From positions 1 through 64,000 of the forward strand of contig NZ_BDBD01000019.1 of assembly GCF_001612805.1 (NCBI RefSeq): 64,000 nucleotides of DNA, read 5' to 3'. The translations under genes were made by a program, and so were the position numbers. Positions within the stretch are counted from its first letter, which is position 1; every line of letters begins with the position of its first letter. Of the stretch, positions 33,190-41,033 are shown in pieces. Below the pieces are notes generated by a model that was not told the DNA's origin, did no database searches, and saw nothing but the letters and a program-made list of their open reading frames with translations. The stretch comes from Nocardia coubleae NBRC 108252 (GTDB lineage: Bacteria; Actinomycetota; Actinomycetes; Mycobacteriales; Mycobacteriaceae).

Positions 33190-33419
33190 CTGTTACCCCC
33201 GATTCCCCTCCAGCAGCGATGGATCCACCGTATCGCGCCGTGTCGGGCACCGGCCACTGGATTGCACCCCACAGCGACGACGCTGCACCGACCGGTAGTA
33301 GCCGGCGCAGGCGGCCGCGCTGCTGGCCCGGAACCGACTCGACAGCTACAGGTATCCGCATCCACCGCAGCACACTCGCAGTTGCCGGACCATCCTCATC
33401 AGGTACGCCGCCTCCGGAC

Positions 33420-34208
33420 TCAGGAGGCGCAGGTTGCATCGGCGGCCGATGAACTAGATGGGGTTCCAGCCACGATGGCGAGACCGGTCAGGAGTTCACC
33501 TTTCACCGCCACGGCGTGAACGAGCGAGGCTTCCCCAACCACGATGGCACCCAATCCGCCACAGCAGGGCGATTCGCTGCGGTTACGCCACTGCGGCGTC
33601 ATGTGTTGTCGTGGGCAGCTGCGGCCTTGCGGCGCCGGTAGTCGCGCTGACGGCACGCATTGCTGCATAGCGCGCGGCCGTCCTTGGCTTGCACCGTTTT
33701 TCGATGGCGGGTTCACGGGCACCATGCACGGGCATTGCCTGCAACGCACCCGTTGCGAACGTAACGTTGTCGCTCCTGCCCGGTCACCGACGTGGATTGT
33801 GCACGCAGGGTCGGGTGGCCGAACGGCTGTCGGACCCGCAATCTTCTTCCTGAGGTAGGCCGCGAATTCCTCGGCGTTGATCCGATCATCATCCGGTGAC
33901 CACTGATCGGGATCCCAGACGAAGCTCAACTCGTAGACGAGGTCGTGGTAAGCCGATAACACATCCGCAGTGCTCGCGCCCGTCCTCAGCGCTACGGCTA
34001 GCAAGGACTCGCCACGCAGAAGGGCATCGAACATACGCGCAGGCCTCAGCTCTTCTCTCGACTGCCAGGGCAGATCCCCCGGAATCTCTCGATCTAGGAG
34101 CTCCTGCTGTCCCAGCAGACGCCTGAGCCGTTCGGCCAGGCGCGCGGCGGCATCATGCGGCACTACCTGGCGTTCAATCTGATCGGTGCGAGCTCGACGC
34201 CTACTCAT
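33420..34208 (-). CDS. zinc-ribbon protein with a probable frameshift
   Basis: The first 165 residues (MSRRRARTDQIERQV...) look normal, with AFAAYLRKK-like helices and the cysteine pair CRQCPC near 166-171. After a run of five A residues on the coding strand (plus 33697-33701) the frame turns into Arg/Pro-rich noise. Moving +1 there restores VQAKDGRALCSNACRQRDYRR and a stop at 33599, completing a C-x2-C...C-x3-C metal-binding ribbon. So the gene probably ends at 33599 and carries a one-base insertion. The start has GGAGGAAC upstream and overlaps the gene before it. Confidence 0.6.
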   Translation of the reverse strand: MSRRRARTDQIERQVVPHDAAARLAERLRRLLGQQELLDREIPGDLPWQSREELRPARMFDALLRGESLLAVALRTGASTADVLSAYHDLVYELSFVWDPDQWSPDDDRINAEEFAAYLRKKIAGPTAVRPPDPACTIHVGDRAGATTLRSQRVRCRQCPCMVPVNPPSKNGASQGRPRAMQQCVPSARLPAPQGRSCPRQHMTPQWRNRSESPCCGGLGAIVVGEASLVHAVAVKGELLTGLAIVAGTPSSSSAADATCAS

Positions 34209-34443
34209 CGTGTTCCTCCAGGGCCGCTTCTTCCGTCTCCGTCGAAGCGTCTTCTTCTCCTGCCGGCCCGGTGCGGAATCCGAACCCGCCCACGAACGCG
34301 GCGAAAATCCTTGGGACATCGTCTCGTTCAGCACGCACGAGCGCAATCACGGTTACGACGAATACCACCCCGAGAAATGCCGTCACCGGCCAGACAGCCA
34401 GCGCCGTGGACTCCCCCACCACGGACAGAACACCGGTCGACAT
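34201..34443 (-). CDS. small single-TM protein, 80 aa
   Basis: An 80-residue protein (MSTGVLSVVGESTAL...) with one membrane helix (about 15-36, WPVTAFLGVVFVVTVIALV) and an acidic C-terminal tail. GGAGGG lies upstream of the ATG at 34443. It overlaps the next gene by eight bases, so the two form a short operon. No family is recognised. Tandem terminators stand just upstream and isolate it from the monooxygenase operon. Confidence 0.65.
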   Translation of the reverse strand: MSTGVLSVVGESTALAVWPVTAFLGVVFVVTVIALVRAERDDVPRIFAAFVGGFGFRTGPAGEEDASTETEEAALEEHDE

Positions 34444-34465
34444 CGAAACCCTCCAAACGACAAAA

Positions 34466-34491
34466 AGCCCCCGGCAGCATGGCCGAGGGCT
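34466..34491 (-). terminator. intrinsic terminator 2 of a tandem pair
   Basis: Read on the minus strand, AGCCCTCGGC and GCCGGGGGCT form a ten-position stem (one mismatch) around a six-base loop, followed by TTTTTG. It is the second terminator met by transcription from the right, and lies 22 bases before the start of the 80-aa gene. Confidence 0.7.
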
Positions 34492-34505
34492 TCACAGGCG
34501 GACAG

Positions 34506-34538
34506 AAAAAAGCGCTCCAGCTGATGGAGCTGGAGCGC
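34506..34538 (-). terminator. intrinsic terminator 1 of a tandem pair
   Basis: On the minus strand GCGCTCCAGCT and AGCTGGAGCGC form a perfect 11-bp stem with a five-base loop, followed at once by TTTTTT. It probably ends the acyl-CoA dehydrogenase/monooxygenase transcript. A small GGGATAC/GTATCCC hairpin sits just ahead of it. Confidence 0.8.
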
Positions 34539-34888
34539 GGGATACAGGTATCCCCTTGAGGGACAAGGTATCAGATGAAGTCTGTCACGGAAAGTTCCCA
34601 GGTCAAGACGCAACTTCGCGTTAAGATCCGACTTTCGTAACGCGGCGCGAGAAGCCTCCGACGGCCGTCGGCACACAACCGCCGTTAGGTTCTCGGCGGA
34701 GACCCCCCGTAGTTGGCTGTCTCCCTGGCTGGTGCACCGCAGCGCTTGTGGTCATGGTCCAGGCGAGTGCCAGTGAGGAGCGGAAGTAGTGCCGGGCCTG
34801 GCGATGATCCATCCGGTGCGGCGGCAATTGGCCTTCATTCGCTACTGCTTCGGGTCTAGCCGAAGATCGAGCAGGGATCGAGATCGCG
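34539..34888. other. gap after the monooxygenase gene
   Basis: No gene is supported in this 350-base stretch. It is the 3' region of the monooxygenase operon before its terminators. Frames on both strands are short, Arg-rich and lack ribosome binding sites. Confidence 0.5.
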
Positions 34889-36373
34889 TCACAGAACGTG
34901 ATCTCGAGCGTTCGCCTCCACCCTCGCGAAGGACTCAGCCGGACCGTTAGCTCCGAGCGCGTTTTCGAACTCCCTGGCGGTTTCAGGCCAGGCGTTGGTG
35001 ATCGTGCCGTCGGCGCGCTTCCACCACGCCCCTGCCACACCGTCACACCAGATAGTCCAGGCCAGAGCACGGTCCAGGCGTTCGAGGTAGTTCGCCATTG
35101 CCTGCTCGGTCACCTCCAGCGGCGCACCCCGGTCGGTGCTGAGGGCCAGGCAGCGCGCGATGTATCGGGCTTGGTGTTGCTTGAACGAGGGGTTGCTGTT
35201 GGACGGGGTGAACGAGTGCGGGCCGGCGATCATGTAGAGGTTCGGGAAGCCTGGCACCGCGAGGCCGTAGAACGCGGTCGGTCGCCCTCGTCGCTGCCAC
35301 AGTTCGTGCAGGTCTCTTCCCTCACGCCCCCGGACCCGGACTCCGGCAAGGAATTCCGGGGCCCGGAATCCGGTGGCCCAGACGATGACGTCGGCGTGGC
35401 GTTCTCTTCCGTCGACCGTGCGGATTCCGTGCGGGCTGAGCCAGTCGATGGGGGCGGTGACCAGTTCGACGTGCGGGTGGGTCAGTGCCGGATAGTAACT
35501 GTTGTCGAGCAGTATCCGCTTCTCTCCGATCCGGTATTGCGGTGTGAGTTTGGCGCGTAGCTCGCGGTCGTGCACGTGTCGTCGAAGGTGGGCTCGTGCG
35601 AGGAGTTCGGCGGGTCGTGCTGACCACCCGGCGCGCATGATCGGCGCGAGAACCAGATCGGCGGCGCGATAAATCCCTGACCGGGACAGCTCGTGCGCAC
35701 CAGGCACATGTGTCAGCGCCCACCGCGATACCGGCCCGAACGTGGCGGCCGGCTTGGGCAAGACCCAGGGCGGGGTTCGTTGGTACACCGTCACCCCAGC
35801 CGCGACGCGAGCCAGTTCGGGAATCATCTGTGCCGCTGAGGAACCGGTGCCGACCACCGCGATCTGCCCGCTCAGATCGACGGTGTGGTCCCACCGTGCG
35901 GAATGGAACGCAGGCCCGGCGAAGGTCTCCGCCCCTGGCATGCGAGGAATCGCGGGACGATGCAGTTGACCGAGCGCCCACACGACCGCGTGGGTGCGGA
36001 TCAGCTCACCGCTGCTCGTGGTCAGGGTCCAGGTGCGGTCGGTGTCGCTGTAGTCGGCGGCCACCACGGTGGTGTTGCAGCGCAGGTGTGGTCGCAGGTC
36101 GTTGCGGTCGGTGACCTCGCGCATGTAGGTCAAGATCGACTGCTGGTCCGGGTAACGGACCCGGGCGTCGCGGTAGGGGTCGAACGCGAACGAATACAGG
36201 TGCGCTGGGACGTCGCAGGAACAGCCCGGATAGGTGTTCTCTCGCCATACCCCACCGACCTCGGGTCCTTCTTCGAGGACCAGGAACTCGCCTATGCCGG
36301 CGTGTTTCAGTTCAGCCGCCATGGTGAGGCCGCCGAACCCGGCCCCGACGACGACCGCCTTGTGCGTGGTCAT
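34889..36373 (-). CDS. FAD-dependent monooxygenase (Baeyer-Villiger/FMO type)
   Basis: A 494-residue flavoprotein. VVVGAGFGGL (about 7-16) binds FAD; IAVVGTGSSAAQMI (about 170-183) is the NADPH-binding site. GVWRENTYPGCSCDVPAHLYSF is the conserved FMO/BVMO loop, and VIVWATGF marks the second FAD contact. It inserts one oxygen into a ketone or heteroatom substrate that cannot be read from the sequence. The ATG at 36373 overlaps the stop of the acyl-CoA dehydrogenase-like gene (ATGA), so the two form an operon. A 25-residue in-frame extension lacks a ribosome binding site. Confidence 0.9.
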   Translation of the reverse strand: MTTHKAVVVGAGFGGLTMAAELKHAGIGEFLVLEEGPEVGGVWRENTYPGCSCDVPAHLYSFAFDPYRDARVRYPDQQSILTYMREVTDRNDLRPHLRCNTTVVAADYSDTDRTWTLTTSSGELIRTHAVVWALGQLHRPAIPRMPGAETFAGPAFHSARWDHTVDLSGQIAVVGTGSSAAQMIPELARVAAGVTVYQRTPPWVLPKPAATFGPVSRWALTHVPGAHELSRSGIYRAADLVLAPIMRAGWSARPAELLARAHLRRHVHDRELRAKLTPQYRIGEKRILLDNSYYPALTHPHVELVTAPIDWLSPHGIRTVDGRERHADVIVWATGFRAPEFLAGVRVRGREGRDLHELWQRRGRPTAFYGLAVPGFPNLYMIAGPHSFTPSNSNPSFKQHQARYIARCLALSTDRGAPLEVTEQAMANYLERLDRALAWTIWCDGVAGAWWKRADGTITNAWPETAREFENALGANGPAESFARVEANARDHVL

Positions 36374-38226
36374 GGCCGCACCTGGCCGCTGACCGGCCGG
36401 GTGGCGGAGTCGGTTGGCGGGCTCGACCAACCGGTCCAGCGTTGCCACCAGTTCAGGTAGTCCGGGGCGGCCATCGGTGCGTCGAAGGCGTCGAGGTTGA
36501 TGCCGAATCCGTCGACCAACTCACCCAGATGCGCTCCCAGATACTGGCGGTGGTGGTGTAGCTCGCGGTGGACGCGTTGGGCGCGCCGGGGTGTCATCTG
36601 TCGGTGGGCGGCGAACCAGGTTCCGCGGGCCACGATTCGTTCCAGCGTGTAGACCGCGGTGGCGGATTCGAGCAGGCCTCGGGCGGTGTCGTCGCCGACG
36701 GAGGACGCGGCGGTCCACAGCGCGGTCGCCGCGAGTCGTTCGCTGGTGGCGGCGGCGAGTTCGATGGCGGCGGTGTCGCGATCGAGTGCGGTCCCGGCCG
36801 GAGTGATGTCGTCGCGTCGGAGTCCGGCCGCGATGGTGGTCGCTCTGTCGGTGAGCATCCGGAGGTGCCAGGGCAGATGCGAGGGGGTGGCGGGCAGTTC
36901 CAAGGTGGTGATGTCGAAGGTGAGTTGTCCGGCTTGTTTCCACAGCAGCTGTGATTCGCCTTCGGCGGTGATGATTCCTTCGGTGTTGCCGATCCAGTCC
37001 TGGATCCAGTTGGTGCGCAACGATCCTTGGGCGCCGCTGCGTTGCCGGCAGGTCAGCAGGACCTCGTGGGCGGTGTAGGCCAGCAATGGTTTGATCAGCA
37101 TCGACCACACACCGATCAGCGGGTCGCCGGCTGGTGCGGCGGCGGTCATGTCCTGCACGCGGCGCCCGAGCACGCTGGTGGCGTAGGTGGCTGCCAGTGC
37201 TGAGACGAGGTCGCGGCGGACCGTACCCCGCTCAGCCATGGGGGTTCGGCCGCCGGGTCGGCGTTGCCGGGCGTAGTTGACCGTGACCGCCAACCCTGCG
37301 CGCGCACCGGCGGCGGCCGCACCCGCGAGATCGAGTCGTCCCTGTCCCAGGGTCGTGATCGCTTGGTGGAATCGTGCCCGCACCGGCACTGTCGATGCCA
37401 TCCCGTGCGCGCCCATCACCGCCCATGTCCCGCCGAGCAACCCATCAGCCGGGACGAACACCTTGTCGAATCGGATCAACGCGTGATCCATGGGGGCCCA
37501 GCCCTTATCGGGCAGTGCGGCGACGTGCAGCCCCGGTGTGAGTCCTTGGTTCGTGCGCAACCTCAGGAGCAGGGGAAGGACACCTTCGTCGTGGCCTTCG
37601 ATGATGAGGCGGGCGGTGACGACTCCGGTCTTCGGTGTTGTCGGGTCGGCGATGCTGGGCATGAATTTCCAGCTGGCCGGGTCAGGTGAGGTGAGCCAGA
37701 ACCCGCCCCGGATGCCGTCCCAGGTCGCTGTCGTTCGCTGGTCGGCGCCGTTGGTGCCACCGAGCTCGGTCAACAACAACACTCCGACCGCCTGACCGGT
37801 GTCGAGTTCGGCGAGCAGGTCACGCTGGTAGGCGGACCCGTTGCCCAGGGCGCTGATCGCGCCGATCGACAGATCGAGATGCCCGGTCAGCACTGGCAGC
37901 AGGTGTGGGGCACAGACCGCGGCCCACTCACACAGGACCCCGCGCAGCCGGGTGTCGGCGGCGATCGCGGTCGCCGACCCGTCCAGCCCCGCAATGGTTG
38001 CGCGGAGCAGGTTCGGTGCCAGCCTCGCTTCAGCCGGGTACGTCGAACCGGTGCCGGGCCGGTCCCCGAGTTCGGCGATGAGGTCACGCACGCGCTGGTG
38101 CATGTTCGGTTCGGTGCCGAGGATCGCGGTGCGCAACGAGGCGACGGTCGGATCACCGGATGAAGAGAACGATTTTCCCGCCTGACTGTGGCGAGCGGGG
38201 GTCGGCGGTAGATCGACGCTAGTCAT
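36370..38226 (-). CDS. acyl-CoA dehydrogenase/oxidase-like flavoprotein
   Basis: A 618-residue protein resembling acyl-CoA oxidases and large acyl-CoA dehydrogenases. LLLTELGGTNGAD (near residue 130) is the FAD-contact strand, a beta domain follows, and KVFVPADGLLGG leads to the helical flavin domain with YARQRRPGG. The canonical catalytic base cannot be placed with confidence. GGAGA precedes the ATG at 38226; a 115-residue N-terminal extension is low-complexity and rejected. Coupled to the monooxygenase, it may desaturate or oxidise an acyl substrate that the partner then oxygenates (inference). Confidence 0.82.
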   Translation of the reverse strand: MTSVDLPPTPARHSQAGKSFSSSGDPTVASLRTAILGTEPNMHQRVRDLIAELGDRPGTGSTYPAEARLAPNLLRATIAGLDGSATAIAADTRLRGVLCEWAAVCAPHLLPVLTGHLDLSIGAISALGNGSAYQRDLLAELDTGQAVGVLLLTELGGTNGADQRTTATWDGIRGGFWLTSPDPASWKFMPSIADPTTPKTGVVTARLIIEGHDEGVLPLLLRLRTNQGLTPGLHVAALPDKGWAPMDHALIRFDKVFVPADGLLGGTWAVMGAHGMASTVPVRARFHQAITTLGQGRLDLAGAAAAGARAGLAVTVNYARQRRPGGRTPMAERGTVRRDLVSALAATYATSVLGRRVQDMTAAAPAGDPLIGVWSMLIKPLLAYTAHEVLLTCRQRSGAQGSLRTNWIQDWIGNTEGIITAEGESQLLWKQAGQLTFDITTLELPATPSHLPWHLRMLTDRATTIAAGLRRDDITPAGTALDRDTAAIELAAATSERLAATALWTAASSVGDDTARGLLESATAVYTLERIVARGTWFAAHRQMTPRRAQRVHRELHHHRQYLGAHLGELVDGFGINLDAFDAPMAAPDYLNWWQRWTGWSSPPTDSATRPVSGQVRP

Positions 38227-38425
38227 GGCAAAGGTCTCCAAGCGTTTGTCTGGGCACTGGGGCGGAGGTGACTGCTGTGCGGGGCGGCTTTCGGCACTGC
38301 GGCTCACGCGGTTGCTCTTCGGGTCCTGCGATCGGGTTGCACCTGGCGTGTCGTTGCCGACCACCGACCGATCGGCGGCGTGGTGGTGGGCGTGGTAGTC
38401 CCGCGGTCGAGCTGACGGCGGCTCG

Positions 38426-39331
38426 TCACGGTTCAGGTCCTGGCGTGAGTGGACGATCCGGTGGCGGCCCGACCGTGGTGTCGGCGTTGTGGTGGTCGGG
38501 TTCTGTTGCCGTGGGCGGCAGGGCGAGGTGGACGGCGGTTTCGATCCGTTGCCCGTCGGTGAGGGCCTCATCTGCGGGAGTCAGGTTGGTCAGTTGCAGG
38601 TGGGTGCGGGTGAGCAATTCCTCGACCGTCGGCGGCATCGGCAGACCGGGGTCGGTACCGGCCGGTGGGGTGGTGGTGCGGCGCAGGCTGGCCAGCGACG
38701 AGCGAACACCCGCCGCGATCGCGGGGGTGGCCAGGTCGCGCCAGAGCGCGGTCAGGTCGTCGACGGCGAGCCGGTGGTGGGTGGCGAGCCGTTCCGCAAG
38801 GCGGGCATCGGTCACCGTCGTGCTGCGCTCACGTTGGGCCGGGCTCATGTTGATCGCGGCGGCGGTGTGGATGATGCGGGTGCGGATCGCGACCATGTTG
38901 TGCCGAAGCTGCTGCGCCACAGCAGGTTCAGGCTCGCCCTCGATCCCGGCTCGGTACAGATGGTGGTGACGCAGTACCGACACGGTGGCCATGTCGACGA
39001 GCCGGTGGGTGTCGGCGACGACGCGGCCGTAGCCGCGTCGGGGGACGTTGTTCTTCGGCGGGTCCCGCAGCACCGTGGTCGGTTGCCACGCCCTGTTCTC
39101 ATGCCCGTATTCGCGGGCTTGGGTGATCCACACCGCCGGTACCGCCCTGCTGGCGGCCACGATCTCGGCGATGCTGCGATCATGTTCGAGCCGCACCAGT
39201 TCGGGGGCATACGGCTGGCTTCGACGCAGCGCACCGGCACGGCGGGCCAGGTCATGGATGTTATTGAGTGCCTCTGCCTGCGGGGCCGGTAGTTCCGAGA
39301 CCAGACGCGGCCGCGATGACGGGCGACTCAT
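38426..39331 (-). CDS. conjugation-locus paralogous family protein, copy 1
   Basis: A 301-residue soluble protein (MSRPSSRPRLVSELPA...), the most divergent member of a six-gene family in this locus. It keeps the core AVPAVWITQAREYG near residue 65 and the following heptad-rich helices, but has a Pro-rich tail instead of the terminal A-T-G motif. GTG/ATG overlaps link it to copy 2. No catalytic motif is seen. It ends the conjugation operon on this side; a 200-base gap then precedes the dehydrogenase gene. Confidence 0.65.
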   Translation of the reverse strand: MSRPSSRPRLVSELPAPQAEALNNIHDLARRAGALRRSQPYAPELVRLEHDRSIAEIVAASRAVPAVWITQAREYGHENRAWQPTTVLRDPPKNNVPRRGYGRVVADTHRLVDMATVSVLRHHHLYRAGIEGEPEPAVAQQLRHNMVAIRTRIIHTAAAINMSPAQRERSTTVTDARLAERLATHHRLAVDDLTALWRDLATPAIAAGVRSSLASLRRTTTPPAGTDPGLPMPPTVEELLTRTHLQLTNLTPADEALTDGQRIETAVHLALPPTATEPDHHNADTTVGPPPDRPLTPGPEP

Positions 39332-40185
39332 GGCTCGATCCCGGGATAGTTGGTTTGCGGGTCACTGAACACCGGCTGGGTAGTCCACCCGCTGTCGAAC
39401 TCGTGCGCACCAACTCCGGTCGCGCCGATGGCGGCGTCGATCTGCGCACCGGGTCCGTGGGAGAACAACCCGATCACCCGAACGTGGTTGTCGCCGAGAA
39501 CGTCAAGCACTGCGCTCGGCTCCGGGGGCGCGATCCTCGAATCGGGGTCGATGCCGGCCTCGGCCAAGGCACGCGCCTGCACAGCGCAGCTGCTGATGTC
39601 CGTGGCCGCGATCGCCCGCCACTGGTGGGCGAGTCCGGCTTCGGTCAACCCCGCCGCCGCCGAGGCAGCAGTTTCGATCCACCGGTCGTGTGGCCATAGT
39701 TGTCGGGCCTCGTCAGCATCGACCCCGAGCAGGACACCGAGTTGGGCAGATCGTCGCCACAGGCTGTCGAGGTTGTCGTCGACGCCGGCAGTGCCGGTGT
39801 TCTGTGCGGCGGCGATAGGCCGGTAGGCGGCATGGATTCCGGTGAACCGCGCCAGGTGATCGATGTCGGTGCGCAGGTTGTCGATCAGCGCTTCCCGATC
39901 GACCGGGGCGGCGCGGCGCAGGAACAGGTTGGTGTTCCAGCGGATACCTTTCGTGCCGCGCTCGCGGGCCTGATCGACCCACTCGACCGGCACCCCACCG
40001 GCGATGGCAGCGGCGCCGAGCTCGCTGTGCACCGTCGCCCGCGCCTGGAAATCCAGTGTCCATTCCGTTGTCGGCTCGGTGCCGCTGGCGCGTTGGGTAG
40101 TCAGGAGCTTTTGGGAGTCGGCGGCCTGATTCTGCAGCGCTTTGAGGACCCGTTTCTGGACCGTGGTCGCGTTGGCCATACTCAC
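39328..40185 (-). CDS. conjugation-locus paralogous family protein, copy 2
   Basis: A 285-residue helical protein starting MSMANATTVQKRVLKALQNQ. The N-terminal helix matches copy 5 (VQAKLLKAVQNLASDNQ). The family core GVPVEWVDQARERG lies near 63-76 and the C-terminal IDAAIGATGVGAHE near 255. The GTG start at 40185 overlaps the stop of the DUF4913 gene (GTGA). Cytoplasmic, with no TM segment. The role in transfer is unknown. Confidence 0.7.
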   Translation of the reverse strand: MSMANATTVQKRVLKALQNQAADSQKLLTTQRASGTEPTTEWTLDFQARATVHSELGAAAIAGGVPVEWVDQARERGTKGIRWNTNLFLRRAAPVDREALIDNLRTDIDHLARFTGIHAAYRPIAAAQNTGTAGVDDNLDSLWRRSAQLGVLLGVDADEARQLWPHDRWIETAASAAAGLTEAGLAHQWRAIAATDISSCAVQARALAEAGIDPDSRIAPPEPSAVLDVLGDNHVRVIGLFSHGPGAQIDAAIGATGVGAHEFDSGWTTQPVFSDPQTNYPGIEP

Positions 40186-41033
40186 TGCGGCTCACCTGCT
40201 TCGGTGAAGGCGCGAAAGTCCGGGCCGAACCCAAGGTGGTGGACCGGTGTCGAGGACCCCGGAGTGCCGAACCAATTCGCCGGAACCGGTTCACCATCGA
40301 GGCCTGGGCTATCGATGTGGCGGTCGGGTGTGCAGCGGTGCAGTGGGCCGTTGGCGGCGTCGAGGATGTACCGGAATTGGGGGTCGATGTGGCGGACGAA
40401 CAGTGCGCTCATCGCCTGCTTGTCGTCGGCATTGACTGCGGCTTCGAAGCAGGCGTGCAGTCCGGCGAAGCGGATGGCCACGCTCTGGTGGCGCCACCAC
40501 TGTCGGCACCAGGTGTATTGGCCTTCCCGGTTGTTCGCGGCGATCTTCACCGCCACCACCGGCAACAGCCACTGCTGCACGAACTCGCTGTAGTGGTCGA
40601 ACTTCTTCGCCGGTTTGTCATCGTCGACGGCGGCAGGGGTGGTGGTGCCGAACCAGCCGGGCGGGACAGGATCGAACGGCAACGACGGTGTCACCTGGTG
40701 GTGATTACGGGTGCAGCGGTGCAGGGGGCCGTTCGCGGCGTCGAGGATCACGTTGACGTGCGGGTCGAAATGGGTGAGCAGGAACGTGCTCAGGCTCGAT
40801 CCGGCTTTGGCGCGGCGCATCGCCTCGAACGCGGTATGCAGGTGCGCGACCCGGACGGCGACCGGGCGATGAGCCCACCACCGTGAGCACCAGGTGAAGG
40901 TGTTCTCCCGGTTGGCTTCGGCTAACCGGACGCTGATCGTGGGCAACATCCACTTGGTGGCGAAGTCGGTGAAGTGCGCGAACTGCGGTGGCATCGGCAC
41001 CGACGCGGCCGTGGTCTGGGTGGGGCTAGTCAC
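40182..41033 (-). CDS. tandem DUF4913 protein
   Basis: A 283-residue protein with two DUF4913 copies (about 15-110 and 135-235). Each has a WMLPTISVRLAEANRE / WLLPVVAVKIAANNRE segment, TWC-x-W-W, an H-x-x-F-E helix and ILDAANGPLHRC. A short linker, GWFGTTT / NWFGTPG, closes each repeat. The domain is frequent in actinobacterial conjugative elements and has no known function. The C and H residues at equal places in both copies may bind metal. It overlaps the coupling-protein gene by eight bases and copy 2 by four. Confidence 0.8.
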   Translation of the reverse strand: MTSPTQTTAASVPMPPQFAHFTDFATKWMLPTISVRLAEANRENTFTWCSRWWAHRPVAVRVAHLHTAFEAMRRAKAGSSLSTFLLTHFDPHVNVILDAANGPLHRCTRNHHQVTPSLPFDPVPPGWFGTTTPAAVDDDKPAKKFDHYSEFVQQWLLPVVAVKIAANNREGQYTWCRQWWRHQSVAIRFAGLHACFEAAVNADDKQAMSALFVRHIDPQFRYILDAANGPLHRCTPDRHIDSPGLDGEPVPANWFGTPGSSTPVHHLGFGPDFRAFTEAGEPQ

